43,447 bases of DNA, taken from NCBI GenBank assembly GCA_002049455.2, contig KV919232.1, forward strand, positions 1 to 43,447, read 5' to 3'. Source of the stretch: Porphyra umbilicalis. Taxonomy: Eukaryota; Rhodophyta; Bangiophyceae; Bangiales; Bangiaceae. The translations under genes were made by a program, and so were the position numbers. Under the pieces are notes generated by a model that had not been told where the DNA came from, ran no database searches, and saw nothing but the letters and a program-made list of their open reading frames with translations. Positions within the stretch are counted from its first letter, which is position 1; each line of letters opens with the position of its first letter. Below, piece after piece: positions 1-10,700 of this stretch.

Positions 1-2438
1 ATCAGGATTGTCATCGAGAACAGAGAAGACGTGTGGCTCACGGTGGCCTACATCCCAATCGTCCGGCCAAAAAAAGAGCCGGGGGCGGATGAGCGCGCCC
101 GTAAGCGCCGCTCTGCCATCCTCCAGCGGGTGCTGTACCTGGTGTTCCAGTCAACCATCGCAGACAGTCACATTGGCGTGAATGTGCACTTTGTCGGCCG
201 GGAGCTGCCGTGCTTCCCGCGCTTGCTGCTGTATATTTGTGACTTGCCTGAGGAGAAGGGGCTCCTTTGCCTCAAGGGCGGCAAGACGGCCAGGCCGTGC
301 TAGATGTGCACCGTGACGCACAAGCTGGCTGCGGCTCCTGAGGCGCTGACCGCGGAAGACCGCGACGCGCTATCGTTGCTGAGGGACCAGGCAAAGGCTA
401 CAGGATTGCGGCAGCGCAAGGAGAGAACGAGTCGTCGGCTGCAACTCGAGAAGAGGCACAGTGCGCACCCTGTCTTACCCGCATTGGCTGGCATGGCTGG
501 CTTGTCCACGGCCCCGTTCCACATGTACAAGATGATAGGGGTGGACGTACTCCACGTCATGGACCTCAGCGTCACGCGGATGCTGGTGCACCGGCTGGTT
601 CGTGTGTACCCACACGCGTGTGCCGCTGCGGGGTGCGAGACCGCACCCGGTGGCACCAAGGGGGTCTGCCGCATCTCCAATCGGCGGTTTCATGCCATGG
701 GCAGGCGCTGCAAAGCAAGTATGTCATCTCCAGGGTACGTTTGCGCGTGCCTCCTCCTGTTCTCAAGTGTTTCTTGCGCCCCTCCCTTTGGGGATGGGTG
801 CAGGCTGCCTGTGCATCTGCTCATCGTGTTCCACTTTTTTGGAGGCAAAGTGTGCTTTTTCTGATTCTTCTTTGCACCAGAATTCGCGCATTTGTTGATC
901 GCTTGTGGCTGCGCGCTCGCCTTGTCACAGATTCTTTGTGGCAGCCAACGAGCTACAAGCCGGATTTACAGGAAAGGAGCAACGGCTGGGGGTGTTTATC
1001 GTTCCCCACGCCATCGTCAAGGTGTTCTCCTTCGGACGCCGCAAACAGGCGGTCGGCTCCGGCGCCGTGGGCAACGAGGCACGCGGCGCAGGGTCGTCCG
1101 ACGCGCATGCCCGCATCGGTGCCCAGTCGGGGGCAACTGCGACTGCCTCTAAGGCTAGATCAATGAACACCAAGAAGACCGCCGCGCGTCGGCCGTCGGC
1201 TAAGCCAGAAGCGCCCGCGCCCGGTGGCGGCGACGCCACCGAGGTGCCCGATCTCGATTTTGACGAGGGCGATGACTCGGACGACGACCTACCGAGCGGC
1301 TTCGCCTTTGATATGTAGGCCTACAAGGACGTGTGGGGTGCGACACCCTATGATGACGCGGTTACCGCTTTGTTTGCGGAGTACGCCGTCCTCTACGGTC
1401 GTGTCGCCCGTTGGACAACCTCCTCGGCCCCCCCGCCCATGACGCTGGGCGAAGCCGCCAGCCTCTCCAAGCACGCGGATACCTTTGTGAAGGAGTACAT
1501 CCGCCAAATATTGGGCGAGGTGAACACGCCCAAGATTCACAAGCTATTGCGGCCATCTTTTGGACGCGATACGCATGCACGGCAACCTCCGCAATTGCAA
1601 CACAAGTACCCATGAGGCTGGGCACAAGAAAGACAAGAAGTTTTACAGCCGCACAAACAAGATTATTAAGACCTTCCCCGCGCAGCTTGCTAGGCAGTCG
1701 CAGGGCACACAAGCGGTCCTGGCGCGCTTGGCCGACGAAGACGCGGTTGTCATCCGAGCCGACAAGCTCCGCCGCCAGCGCCGTTCCCTCGCGCGGGGTG
1801 GCAAGCTGACGTCCATGACGAAGCGCTCCATTTACAAGATGCCGCGCATTGCCGTCGGGGCGTTGGCGCAGCGGCCGGGCCTCGGCCGCCTCGCTTCCGT
1901 GCTGGGGATGGACCCGAACGTGAAGGTTCCAGAGCAAGGCCAGGTCAGGTTCTCGGCAGAGCTTGATTGCGGGACGCGGCTGCCCCAGACGCTTCGTGCA
2001 TCGGAGAACTACCGCCGCAAGGGCGCCTGGTTCGAAGCAATCGCCTACACCGTTGCGGGGGAGGCGCCCGTCGTCGACGCGAGCGGCATTACCAATGTGC
2101 GCCTCCACTACGGGGAGTTGCGCGCTATATTGCGCCACAAGGAGCAAGACGTCGCGGTTGTATGCGACATGGATGCGGTTGAGGCGGATGCGGCGTGCCC
2201 TCTGGGGCAGCGCGAGTGTACACGCTTGAAAAGGCGCGTGCCGGCCGCCTAGCAGGGGAGCTGCTCCATTACGGCCGTGCCGGTGTCCCGCGTGCGGCGC
2301 GTTTTCCACGTCGTCCCAGACTTTGGAGAGCTTTCAGCGCGACTGGGGGTCAAGGCCCTGCCAGCGAGGTACACAGCGTCGGTCGACGAGAGGAGGGATA
2401 TGCGGCACTACGAGAACGCCTTCTACCCATGGGGTTAA
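1..2438 (+). pseudogene. Decayed KDZ/Plavaka-like DNA transposase, 5' end outside window
   Basis: The frame is open from base 1, so the gene begins upstream. Segments resemble the Kyakuja-Dileera-Zisupton/Plavaka transposase family: a VWLTVAYIPIV strand, a CxxC-type segment (PC-stop-MC), a GVDVLHVMDL segment followed by an Arg/His-rich helix, KIHKLL...HEAGHK, and a C-terminal RVFHVVPDFG. An intron at 735-930 is supported: the donor G|GTACGT and acceptor TTGTCACAG join phase 2 to phase 2 and restore one frame across the junction. Lesions are TAG at 301-303 inside the CxxC motif, TAG at 1316-1318, a +1 shift near 1550, and TAG at 2250-2252, after which the same frame continues to TAA at 2436-2438. 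The number of lesions says the copy is dead. Family placement rests on motif pattern only; a tnp2-like family is the main alternative. Confidence 0.6.
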
Positions 2439-2742
2439 AGACAGGCGCGCCTGTGATTTTGTCCGCTCTGCTCCTCTGTTGTGCTCGAGCCTTCTCTAAA
2501 GACCACGTCAGCACCAGGGGCTTCCGGATCAGGCTTTTTTGGCCGGAATCCGGATAGAATAGGATTTATCCGCGGAATAAGAGCAGAATATGTTTTTCCT
2601 ACTTCCGGAAGAGGACATCTAGGCACGGCTTCGAGGCGCTCTGTGCGGCAGAATGCCGATGTCCTTGATAGATCTGTGCCTGTGACATCAGAAAATGTCC
2701 TTATGGAAGCAATTACAGTAGTTACATTTATTCCGTGGTTAA
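2439..2742. other. Spacer without a recognised gene
   Basis: This stretch lies between the transposase remnant and the next ORF. It is less GC-rich than its surroundings and has stops in all frames. I see no terminal inverted repeat that would close the upstream transposon here. Confidence 0.5.
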
Positions 2743-4031
2743 TCCGTAAGCACCTGGTCAGCACCCATCGACACAAGAGTTTTTGCCACAGACGGCCAGG
2801 ACCAGGTTGTGTGGGCGACCCAAGGAGGAGCTGGGACTTCTCCGAGCGCCACAGACACTGGCGTCAGCGTTGACATCCAGCGAAGTGACAACGAGGTGAA
2901 GCTGGCCACGTCCAAGGTGTTCCCAAACAAGCTAATCCGCAAAGTCTACGCGGAGAAGATGTGCATTCGTATGCTGGTGCTCTTCAACCTCCTCGATGCG
3001 TCCGGAGACGTGCTGACGCCGTTCTTCCCGCCTCAGGCCAAGCTCGAGTCGTCGGATCCCTTTGCACTCAAGCACTTGGAGCGCACGTGCTTGAGTGTCG
3101 TTCAAGACTTGTACCTGGCAATGCACGCACGGGGCAATGTACCGGACATCTTGCGTGGCAAAGTTCGGGTGCTCAGCTTCCGACTGGACGCTGTCGACGA
3201 CGCTTTCCTCATTCAACTGCGCACGCTTTTCAACGACGGTCGCTCCGCCGCCCGAGCGCTCTTCTACCGCTTCATCGGCTTCTTCTTTATGCATGAGAGC
3301 CCGAAGGTCACGATCCGCCTGGTCCACCCCGCGGAGCCCGTGCCCGACGTGGAAAGCGCGGAGGGTTCTCCTTTCTTTGATTTTGAGACGACCCTAGTCG
3401 CCACCGTCAACGGGGTTGTCGACGCCATCGTCACCCCCCCCTCCCGCCATCCGCCGCACATGGGGCTTCCGGCGGCTCTCTTACCGCCGCGTCCAGCCTG
3501 GTGAACTACACTGGCGCTCTCGGTGGCGCAGAGACGATCATGCGGGGTATAGGGACCGACTCGTCCTTCACGACAGGAGACGGCGGCCACTACCCGCACG
3601 TGGCCGGCGAGAAGAACGTCAAGCAGAGGACGTGCATCTACCGCTTCAGCCGCCGGCTGGCCAAGAAGATCATCAAGGTCAAGGTGACGGTGGAGCCCAA
3701 GGTGTTCTTTGCCATAGCCATGTGCGTGCGGTCCATAATCTCTGGTCGGCGCATTGCCTGGACGACACCCGATGGGAGCCACTGGAAGTCTACCGATGCC
3801 ACTGGCCCTGGGCATTGGTGGCTACTCGTCCCCAAGCCGACAGCCCGCAACACCGTGACCCGAAAGATACAAGCCCTCACCAGGGAGGAGCATCATGCAC
3901 TACACATGAGTGTTGGCATCAACGGCGCGCCTGCTGGTCTTCTCGACTTGGAGCTTGATGGTGAGGACGAGGAAAACGTTGTCGATGACGTGGGAGAGGG
4001 AGGTGACCAGAACCTGGAGCTGGACGACTGA
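2743..4031 (+). pseudogene. Unrecognised ORF of about 430 codons broken at a C8 run
   Basis: I do not recognise this protein. Frame 1 is open from 2743 (after TAA at 2740) and reads as balanced coding sequence (RVFATDGQDQVVWATQGG, KLATSKVFPNKLIRKVYAEK) to about 3433. After the C8 run at 3434-3441 the sensible reading moves to the next frame (LTAASSLVNYTGALGGAET) and runs to TGA at 4029-4031, ending in an acidic tail (LELDGEDEENVVDDVGEGG). No ATG precedes the conserved-looking part, so an upstream exon or a lost 5' end is likely. It lies on the same strand just downstream of the KDZ-like remnant and could be a second protein of that element. That link is inferred from position only. Confidence 0.45.
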
Positions 4032-4369
4032 GGAAGATAGCTCGGGGGGAGCGGCTTCTTGTATTGGTGCTTTGTGCATAGTGGAGTTCTCGGCTTTCCT
4101 CGGCCTTTGCTTTGAGCATGCAGCGTACTTGGTGGGAATAGCACGTTGCACATTAAGTTCATCGTACGAGCTTGAAGAGAGCGCCTCAGTGGAAGACAGT
4201 ATGTGCAGGTCAACTGTGACAACGACATGCGCGCGTCGTAAATTCCGTGGCATCCGCACCAACAGTGGCCAGAATTCACATTCACGTCCTCAGCAGGCTG
4301 GTCGACGCACGGCCAGAAGCGACCATGCGCTGTGCGTTTTTTTTATCAACCGGCTGACGGCCCATGTTG

Positions 4370-5450
4370 CGGCGACCGCGAAAGGACGGCCAACCACCAC
4401 GACAAGGCGGGCGACCACGCAAAGCGCGAAAACGCGGGCACCCCCCCCGACCACATTGCGCAGCTCGCCGCGCCTGCCGCCCGCGCGAAGCGACAGGCAG
4501 GCCGAGCACAGCGACGGGGCCGGCGCCCGCGCAATGCGCGGGCATGCCAGCCCCACACAGCGCGCCACCCGACGCGCCCGGCGCCCGCGAAAATCGACAG
4601 GCAGGCCAGACACATCGACACAGCAGGGGGTCCGGCGCCCGCGCAAAGCGCGGGCACGCCGTTCCCCCTCAACCCACCGCCCGCCGCACCCGGCGCCCGC
4701 GCAATGCGACAGGCAGGCCGAGCACAGCGACGGGGCCGGCGCCCGCGCAATGCGCGGGCATGCCAGCCCCACACAGCGCGCCACCCGACGCGCCCGGCGC
4801 CCCCGAAAATCGACAGCCAGGCCAGACATATCGACACAGCGGGGGGTCTGGCGCCCACGCAGAGCGCGGGCACGCAGTTTCCCCACAACGCACCGCCTTC
4901 CGCACCCGGCGCCCGCGCAATGCGACAGGCAGGCCGAGCACAGCAACGGGGCCGGCGCCCGCGCAATGCGCGGGCATGCCAGCCCCACACAGCGCACCAC
5001 CCGACGCGCCCGGCGCCCGCGAAAATCGACAGGCAGGCCAGACACATCGACACAAGAGGGGATCCGGCGCCCGCGCAGAGCTCGGGCACGCCGTTCCCCC
5101 ACAACACACCGCCCGCCGCGCCGGTCGCACGCAGAAAGCGACAGGCGGGCCGAGCACAGCGTCACGGACGGCGCCTGAGCAGTGCGCCGGCACGCCATTC
5201 ACCCACGGAGCGCCGTCAGCCGCGCTCGGCGCCCGCATAAAGCGACAGATAGACTGAATACCGCGATAGGGAGGGCACCCGCGCGAAGAGACAAGCACGC
5301 CAGCCCCACACAGAGCGGCGCCCACTGCGCCGGACGCCCGCGCATAGCGACAGGCATGTTGGTCACAACGACGGGGTCGACGCTCGCGCAAAACGCGGGC
5401 ACGCCAGACGCGTGCAACACGCCGCGTGCCGCTCGCGGCGCCAGTGTCCT
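4370..5450. repeat. Higher-order tandem array, 216-bp period built from ~54-bp monomers
   Basis: The string GCCGAGCACAGCGACGGG recurs at 4501, 4717, 4933 and, diverged, 5149: exactly 216 bp each time. Inside one unit the core CCGGCGCCCGCG recurs at 4520, 4578, 4632, 4690 and 4736, so a unit holds four monomers of 46-58 bp. Diverged monomers extend the array to roughly 4370 on the left and 5450 on the right. Because 216 is a multiple of three and the array lacks A/T-rich stops, several frames stay open on both strands for about 250-420 codons. These ORFs look like by-products of the repeat and I do not call them genes. Confidence 0.85.
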
Positions 5451-6214
5451 GGCAACTAAGGAACCGGGCCAGGCGAAGGGGCCGGCCCAGGCGCGGAGCG
5501 CGTTGCGGCACGACGAGGTCGTGCTGATGGAGACGTGGACGAGTGCAGCGGCCTGGGTGTGCGGGGTATCGTCGACGAGCGACGGGTCAAGGTAATAGCT
5601 GCAGGTGGTGGTGCGGGCGCAACGTCAGCGTGGACCATCGACAAAGGCTTGAGGAGACACATACAGTCTTTCTCCATTGCTATAGACCCCTTTTGTCGAC
5701 AGAATGACATGGGGACTGTCAATTATCATCGCACGTTCACAATAGTAGCCCCTTGATGGAAGCAAAATAGTTCGATCATACGGCAGGTCGACCGCGACAC
5801 ACGGCTTGAGGGATGTTCCAACGGAGCATTTCCCTTACTTTAATTCGGTGACATCCTCTCTGGAGAGCGGAATTGCCTTGCAACGCAACCGGCAGAATTG
5901 CTTTGCTCCTGCTGCGCGCGGCGCACTCAGATCCTAGCTCCCGGCGGGAGTCGGGGGCGGGCGCTCCCCCCCCCCCCCCCCACCCTGGGCTGGGCCTGCC
6001 CACGGCTCCACCTCGTCACTGCCCCGTTCCCCCCGACTCATCCGCCGCTGCCTGTCGCCCCTCAGCGTGCGCGGCCCCCCTTGACGCCTTTGTTTGTCAT
6101 TCTACTCCTGCCGGTCCGGTCCCGGCGTTGCACACTGCCCCCCCCCTCCGCCCCCCCCCCCCCCTCCCCATAGTTTTGGCCCCTTACGTCCTGGGGCTCC
6201 TTAGGCCCCCCCCC
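5451..6214. other. Non-coding spacer with C-rich tract
   Basis: No supported gene. The stretch holds a family-1 TIR start at 5662 (TACAGTCTTTCTCCATTGCT), followed near 5786-5800 by CAGGTCGACCGCG, which recalls the interior of the 193-bp MITEs at 37.5-39.0 kb. It also holds a C16 run at 5966-5981, a C14 run at 6151-6164, and a pyrimidine-rich leader ending in C9 directly before ATG at 6215. Confidence 0.5.
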
Positions 6215-7120
6215 ATGGTCCTTCGGGACCCCCCCGACTTTTCAAGGCCATTTGGAGCGGGCAGCGGCGCATCCACGCTTTCCTGGTGGTGCTGTAACCC
6301 GCCAAGCGTCGCTGGCCATCACCACCGCGGCGCAGGCCGCCGCAGGCGGGTACGCCTGCGCAAGGGCCCTCTGGCCTCGCAGCCGACTTGCGGGGTGCAC
6401 GTGCCTCGTGGGGCGGGGGGTGGGGGACAAGGGCACCCGGGCGGCGCGAGCGCTGTTTGACGCAGCCGCCGCGGCGGTTGACCCAGCAGCGGTGGTCAAG
6501 ATGCGGGACCTGATCCACTGCCCTATCGTCATCGGTGTGGTGGTGGGGGTGGCGACGGTGGGTGGCCACCCGCGGTGGGAAGTGGCGTCGCACGCGCTTC
6601 CGACGCCCTGCCGGACGGTCCCCGAGTCCAAGGTGCACGAGCGTGGGTGGCATGCAAACGGTGTGCACACTGGGTTTCGGCGGGGGAGAGCGGTGGGGTG
6701 TGGGGCCACAAGCGCGGAGGAATGGGGGGGGGGGGGGGTGTCTACTTTGGTGGTGGGTGGGGGTGAGTGTGAGAGGGTGGTGCCACGAGCGAGAGGGGAG
6801 GGGGGGGGGGGGGCGCGTGGGGCCATGTGCAACAGGGGGTGGAGTGGGACGGTGATTGCGGCCATGTATGGGAGGTGGTGGTGGGGGGGGTGGTCACGTC
6901 ACGTGCGCATTCCACCGTGACCATGCTGGAGGTGCATGATGCGGGTGAGAAGATGATGGTGACGGATATGTTTGTGATGGCACCGGCGGTGGACCGGCTG
7001 TAGAAACATGGGGGTGCCGATGGACAGGATGGCGTATAACCTGGCGGCGTTGGCGCCCACCGGTCCGCCACCAATAGCATCCTGGTGCTGATGACCGTGA
7101 CGCTCGTGGGGTGGTCGAGC
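6215..7120 (+). pseudogene. Possible decayed hypothetical gene behind a C9-ATG leader
   Basis: A C9 tract runs directly into ATGG at 6215, the same start arrangement as the confident genes here. After about nine codons the more protein-like reading switches frame at a C run and gives an Ala-rich segment (ITTAAQAAAGGYACARALW) and a hydrophobic stretch (LIHCPIVIGVVVGVATVGG) around 6511-6567. From about 6720 G15 and G14 runs break the frame. A further coding-like stretch (MLEVHDAGEKMMVTDMFVM) follows at about 6923-6980 before stops. I recognise no family. It may be a degraded membrane protein or chance open frames in GC-rich DNA. Confidence 0.2.
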
Positions 7121-7241
7121 ACATGGAAGCGTGGACGGGATGAAGATTTGTTTTTGTTTTTTTCTTTCTGGTGCCAGACTTTCTCATTATTTTTGTATTT
7201 TCTTGATCTGGCGCCGCAGTCGATGTAATCCCCAAGTGCGT

Positions 7242-9513
7242 TTATTCATCTTCTACGCCAGCCGGCTCCCCGGATAAAACCAGCATGTCTGCTGTGTCCA
7301 ATATGGCATCCTCCTCATCCTCTGCATGCAACCACTCGTCGACCCCACTCTGCACATTGTCCGGGCACTCACCCCCAAAAGCAGACGATCCAAGAATGGT
7401 GCTGCTCATCAAGGAGATCTCCTGCACCGCGACAGCTTCCCCCGCGCCCTCGGCACGGTACTCGCCGTGCTCAGACACAACCCTCGCACACATGGGGGCG
7501 GGCAAAATGGTAGACTTGATCCAACAATGCGCAATGGACGACGGGGTGGTGGCCTCCCACTCCTCGGCAACGAGGGTGGCTGCGTCACGCAAGTGCGCCT
7601 TGCCCCCGCCAGCAATGCCGGCATTTCTGGGGCAGGGGGCAGCCACCACAGGGGCCGGAAGGAGAGCGGCCACCACCCGGTCGTGAGCCTCCGCAAGGGC
7701 CGCATCATCGGCCGCCTCGTCCGAGCTTGAGTCGCCGCTGCGCCCCACGTCTCCGTTCTCCCTGGGGGGGAAGGATGCAGCCAGCGATGCAGCCGCTGCC
7801 GTAGGGGGAAGGGGCGCACCAGTGCAAAATCCCGCCAGTGGGCAGGGTGCGGTCACAGTCGAGGGGGGTTGGGGGGCAACGCAGAGAAGGGTGGTGGGGT
7901 CACAGTGGAAGCTGGTGGAGAATTGGTGGGCGGTGCACCAGCGGGAGAGGTAGTATGTGCAGCACGTGGCCCAGATGGGTGGGCAGGTGGTGGTGCAGGG
8001 GCAGGGCGTGGGGGGGGGGCGCGGCCACCTCCGCTTGCAGGCGCCTGACCACCAGCGCCAGTAGACGCCTCTTGTACCGCCGCTTGATGGCGGCAATCAC
8101 CCCAGCGTCCATCGGCTGGTACACGGCCGTGGTGTTGGGGGGTAAAAACAGGACCGTCACATCCGGCGCCGCCAGGTGCACGTCGTGAGTCGCCGAATTG
8201 TCCATAATCAGCGCAAAGTTGCCACTGGGATGACGGTCGCGGACAGCCGGAAGAAAGACAGTGGTGAACCACATCTTGTAAACCCTGGTATCCATCCACG
8301 CGCATTTCTGCGAGAAGTACGGCAGAGGGCACGCGTTGCCGGGGCCCCGAAAGCACATAGGGAGAGCAGCAGTGCCAATCATAGCAATGGGCAGCTTGTG
8401 GCTTCCGGTGGCGTTAGTGCATAGCACCAGCGTGACGCGCTCCTTGGCTCTCATAGTCTTAGTCCCACGCGCCCGCTTACGGTCTCGTCGGGGAACGTAC
8501 GACCGCGACGGCAAGCACCGGTACAGGAGCCCGGTTTCGTCCATATTATAAATGAGCTCGGGGTCAAAGCCCTCGAGTTGCGACCGGATCTTGGCGATGG
8601 CAGCCGCGGCCGCCGCCTGGTTCACGGCCCCCGCCTCGCCGTGCAGAGCGACATTGCAGATCTGGTGCCTCCGCAAAAAGCCCCGCACAAATCCGTGGCT
8701 CGCCGTGAAGTCTCCAATAGACAGCTGCGCTGCGATCATGAGGGCCGCCTCCTGCAAGACGGCAGTCGTGATAGGGATGCGCCGATGCTCAAGGGAGTAC
8801 ACCGCCAGATACCACTCGTACAGCTTTTTGTCCAGCTCAGGCCATTTGCTTCCTCGCGTGTTGACGCGCTCCAGCGACGAGGGGTCGTCGCGCATCTGCC
8901 GGTAGATGGCAGCGCGGGCCATGATGGCCAGTCCCGTTGTCTTTCAGACCGGTACGGGGAGCTGTTGCAGCACAACGTCCCACGGCACCTTGGCATCGCG
9001 CAGCCGCACAATCTCCTTTTTGAAGCCATTAGGAATCTGCTGACGGGGCCTCTTGTGACGCCGCCTGGCCACCACCACGGCCGGCGCCGCCGTGCCTTGT
9101 CCTGTTGGGGAAGAATCATCAGATCGGGCACAGGGAGGTGCCGCATCCAGCAGTCCCGAACAGGTTCCCGCCGCCGCCCTTGAAGCAGCTCGGACCGCAT
9201 GGGGCGACTCATGCGCAATATCAGGTGCAGCCCTCTCAATAGCAGCCTGGACAGTCGCCTCAATGGCATCCACAGACGTGAGCAGACGCATCCTCGGGCG
9301 ATGGTGAATGGGTGTGGCGGGAGTGGGGTGATCAGCCAATGGCCAGCGCCAGCCGTGAGCCCCGGACGAGGAGAAAAAATATGAGGGGGGGAGGGGGGAG
9401 GGGGGAGGGGGGAGGGGGAGGCTGGTGTGGATCGCGGGGACGGTGCGAGGACGGTGGGGGCAGCGACGGTCGCAGCGACGGCGACGCGCCGACGTCTGTG
9501 TGATTGTGAACAA
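7242..9513 (-). pseudogene. Pogo/Tigger-type DDE transposase with CENP-B-like helix-turn-helix domains
   Basis: In order: a Pro-rich N-terminus, a first helix-turn-helix region (KKEIVRLRDAKVPWDVVLQQ), a CENP-B-type DNA-binding region (SKWPELDKKLYEWYLAVYSL), the DDE core and a C-terminal pogo-type helix (TLVAEEWEATTPSSIAHCW). The three catalytic acidic positions are visible: YNMDETG near 8540, IMDNSATH near 8195, and QPMDAGVIAAIKRRYKR near 8110-8075. Breaks: an in-frame TGA at 8944-8946 inside the first helix-turn-helix, and two frame changes at G runs (about 8011-8020 and 7861-7877) that flank a Pro-rich linker. The DDE core itself is uninterrupted from 8922 to about 8020. The enzyme would cut and paste elements with TA target duplications. 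It may be recently inactivated, or active if the homopolymer shifts are errors and the TGA is spliced out or avoided by internal initiation. Confidence 0.85.
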
Positions 9514-9595
9514 TTGCAGCGATGGAATCGTTGGCGTTTTTTTTATCGCAATCGATTCACGACGATCGCCCTCCTGTCTTTCACCGCGGTCGTCC

Positions 9596-9633
9596 AGCTT
9601 TGGTTACTATCGACCTCCATAGTAACCAAAGCT
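9596..9633. repeat. Perfect 15-bp inverted repeat with 8-nt loop
   Basis: AGCTTTGGTTACTAT at 9596-9610 is followed by an 8-base spacer and its exact complement at 9619-9633. The right arm ends on the T of the TA that starts the nested element at 9633. It could be the tip of another element, a foldback element or a transcription-terminating hairpin. Confidence 0.8.
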
Positions 9634-10264
9634 ATGGTGCGTGTCCCAAAAATGAGACATCGCGGTTTTTTCTTTTTTTCTCGGCCCACTGGCCTTCTGC
9701 AACGGTCCGATAATGTAATGTGACCCACTCGGTCCCACTGTGGTTCCAGAACGGCCCCTGACAGTGTTAGCGGAGGCGGCACCTCCTGACGTGTCATGGG
9801 GTATAGTGTCATTCATTGCAGCTTCGACAGGTGACGACCACGCGCCCCAATCAAATGCACGGATACTAGAGCAGGCATGTGCTGACAGTTCGTGCACGAA
9901 GAAAAGGGCACGACCTTACCAATAAAAACGTGAAAAAGACCCCCATGTAGCCCCCTGTGAAGAAAACACGGTTTGGGACACCCCTCATCGAAGCTCCAGT
10001 TAGCACATGAGCTTTGGCGTTGCAAACCTGTAACCCCAAGAACCTGAAAAAGACTGGCTCCAAGATCGGGGCTATTTGAGAGGTCCACAGAACAGTGCCC
10101 ACAGGCGGGTACTAAGGAGTTGTCAGCCAAGAACGCGTCGGGAGAGGCTCTTTCCATGGAGGCCAGTCGAGAATTTTCTCGTACCCCACCCCACCTGCCC
10201 CCGTGCAGTGATGTGTCAGTCCTTCAGAAAACGCGCATGTCTCATTTTTGGGACACGCACCATA
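9633..10264. mobile_element. Non-autonomous TIR element, TA-flanked (MITE family 3)
   Basis: The left end is TA then TGGTGCGTGTCCCAAAAATG from 9633. The right end is the inverse (CATTTTTGGGACACGCACCA then TA) ending at 10264. The terminal repeats match for 26 bases before diverging. TA at both outer edges fits a TA target-site duplication. The 628-bp interior has no supported ORF. Its termini resemble those of the family-4 element at 37261 (TGGYGCGT...CAAA.AATGA), suggesting related families. It abuts a family-1 terminus on the right. Confidence 0.8.
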
Positions 10265-10437
10265 CAAGAATGGAGAAAGACTGTATCAGATAGTTCAATT
10301 GTTGACGGGACTCAGTACTGAATTGGGTCGCAGACATGGCCTCGCACGACCCCCGACACTGCTTCTGATCATCCAGGGACCGCTCAGAACAGGGCACACT
10401 CGACAAATGAAATCAATAGAAGGCGAGTACACAGACC

Positions 10438-10700
10438 CACCGGAGCGGGCGAGCCCACGGGGAGGGCGTGCAAACCGGAAGGGCGCGCCCACCGGAAGGG
10501 CGCGCCCACCGGAAGGGCGCGTCCACCGGAAGGGTGTGCTCACTGAGAGGGCGTGACACGGAGAGTTCGTGGCCACCAATATGGGGCGATAACTGGGAGG
10601 GCGTCGCCACCTTGAGGGTGGCGCCACCAACAGGGCGTGAACACCGGGAGGGCGTGGTCACCGGAACAGTGAGGCCACTGGGAGGGCGCTCCCACAGGCC
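10438..10700. repeat. Degenerate 18-bp tandem repeat
   Basis: GCGCGCCCACCGGAAGGG repeats in register three to four times around 10485-10540 and then decays into units of the form CCACCGGGAGGGCGT up to about 10700. The period of 18 keeps frames open, so short Gly/Arg-rich ORFs appear across it. I do not call them genes. Confidence 0.8.

Larger units (their letters stand above)
5662..10285 (-). mobile_element. Possible pogo/Tc1-mariner-type element bounded by family-1 TIRs
   Basis: The left end reads TACAGTCTTTCTCCATTGCT. The right end, at 10264-10285, is its inverted counterpart (ACAAGAATGGAGAAAGACTG followed by TA). The first 17 bases match exactly, both ends carry TA outside CAGT, and the interval contains the pogo-like transposase. 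TA target duplication and CAGT termini are typical of pogo and Tc1/mariner elements. The same termini bound the short elements at 37503 and 38849. The two ends may instead be unrelated solo copies: the left one also carries MITE-like interior sequence, and the right one directly abuts a nested element. The boundary claim is therefore tentative. Confidence 0.35.

Noticed and set aside
4290..5511. Several 250-420 codon ORFs on both strands over the 216-bp array
   Set aside because: They overlap in most frames, follow the repeat period and have no domain or start context; they result from a repeat length divisible by three.
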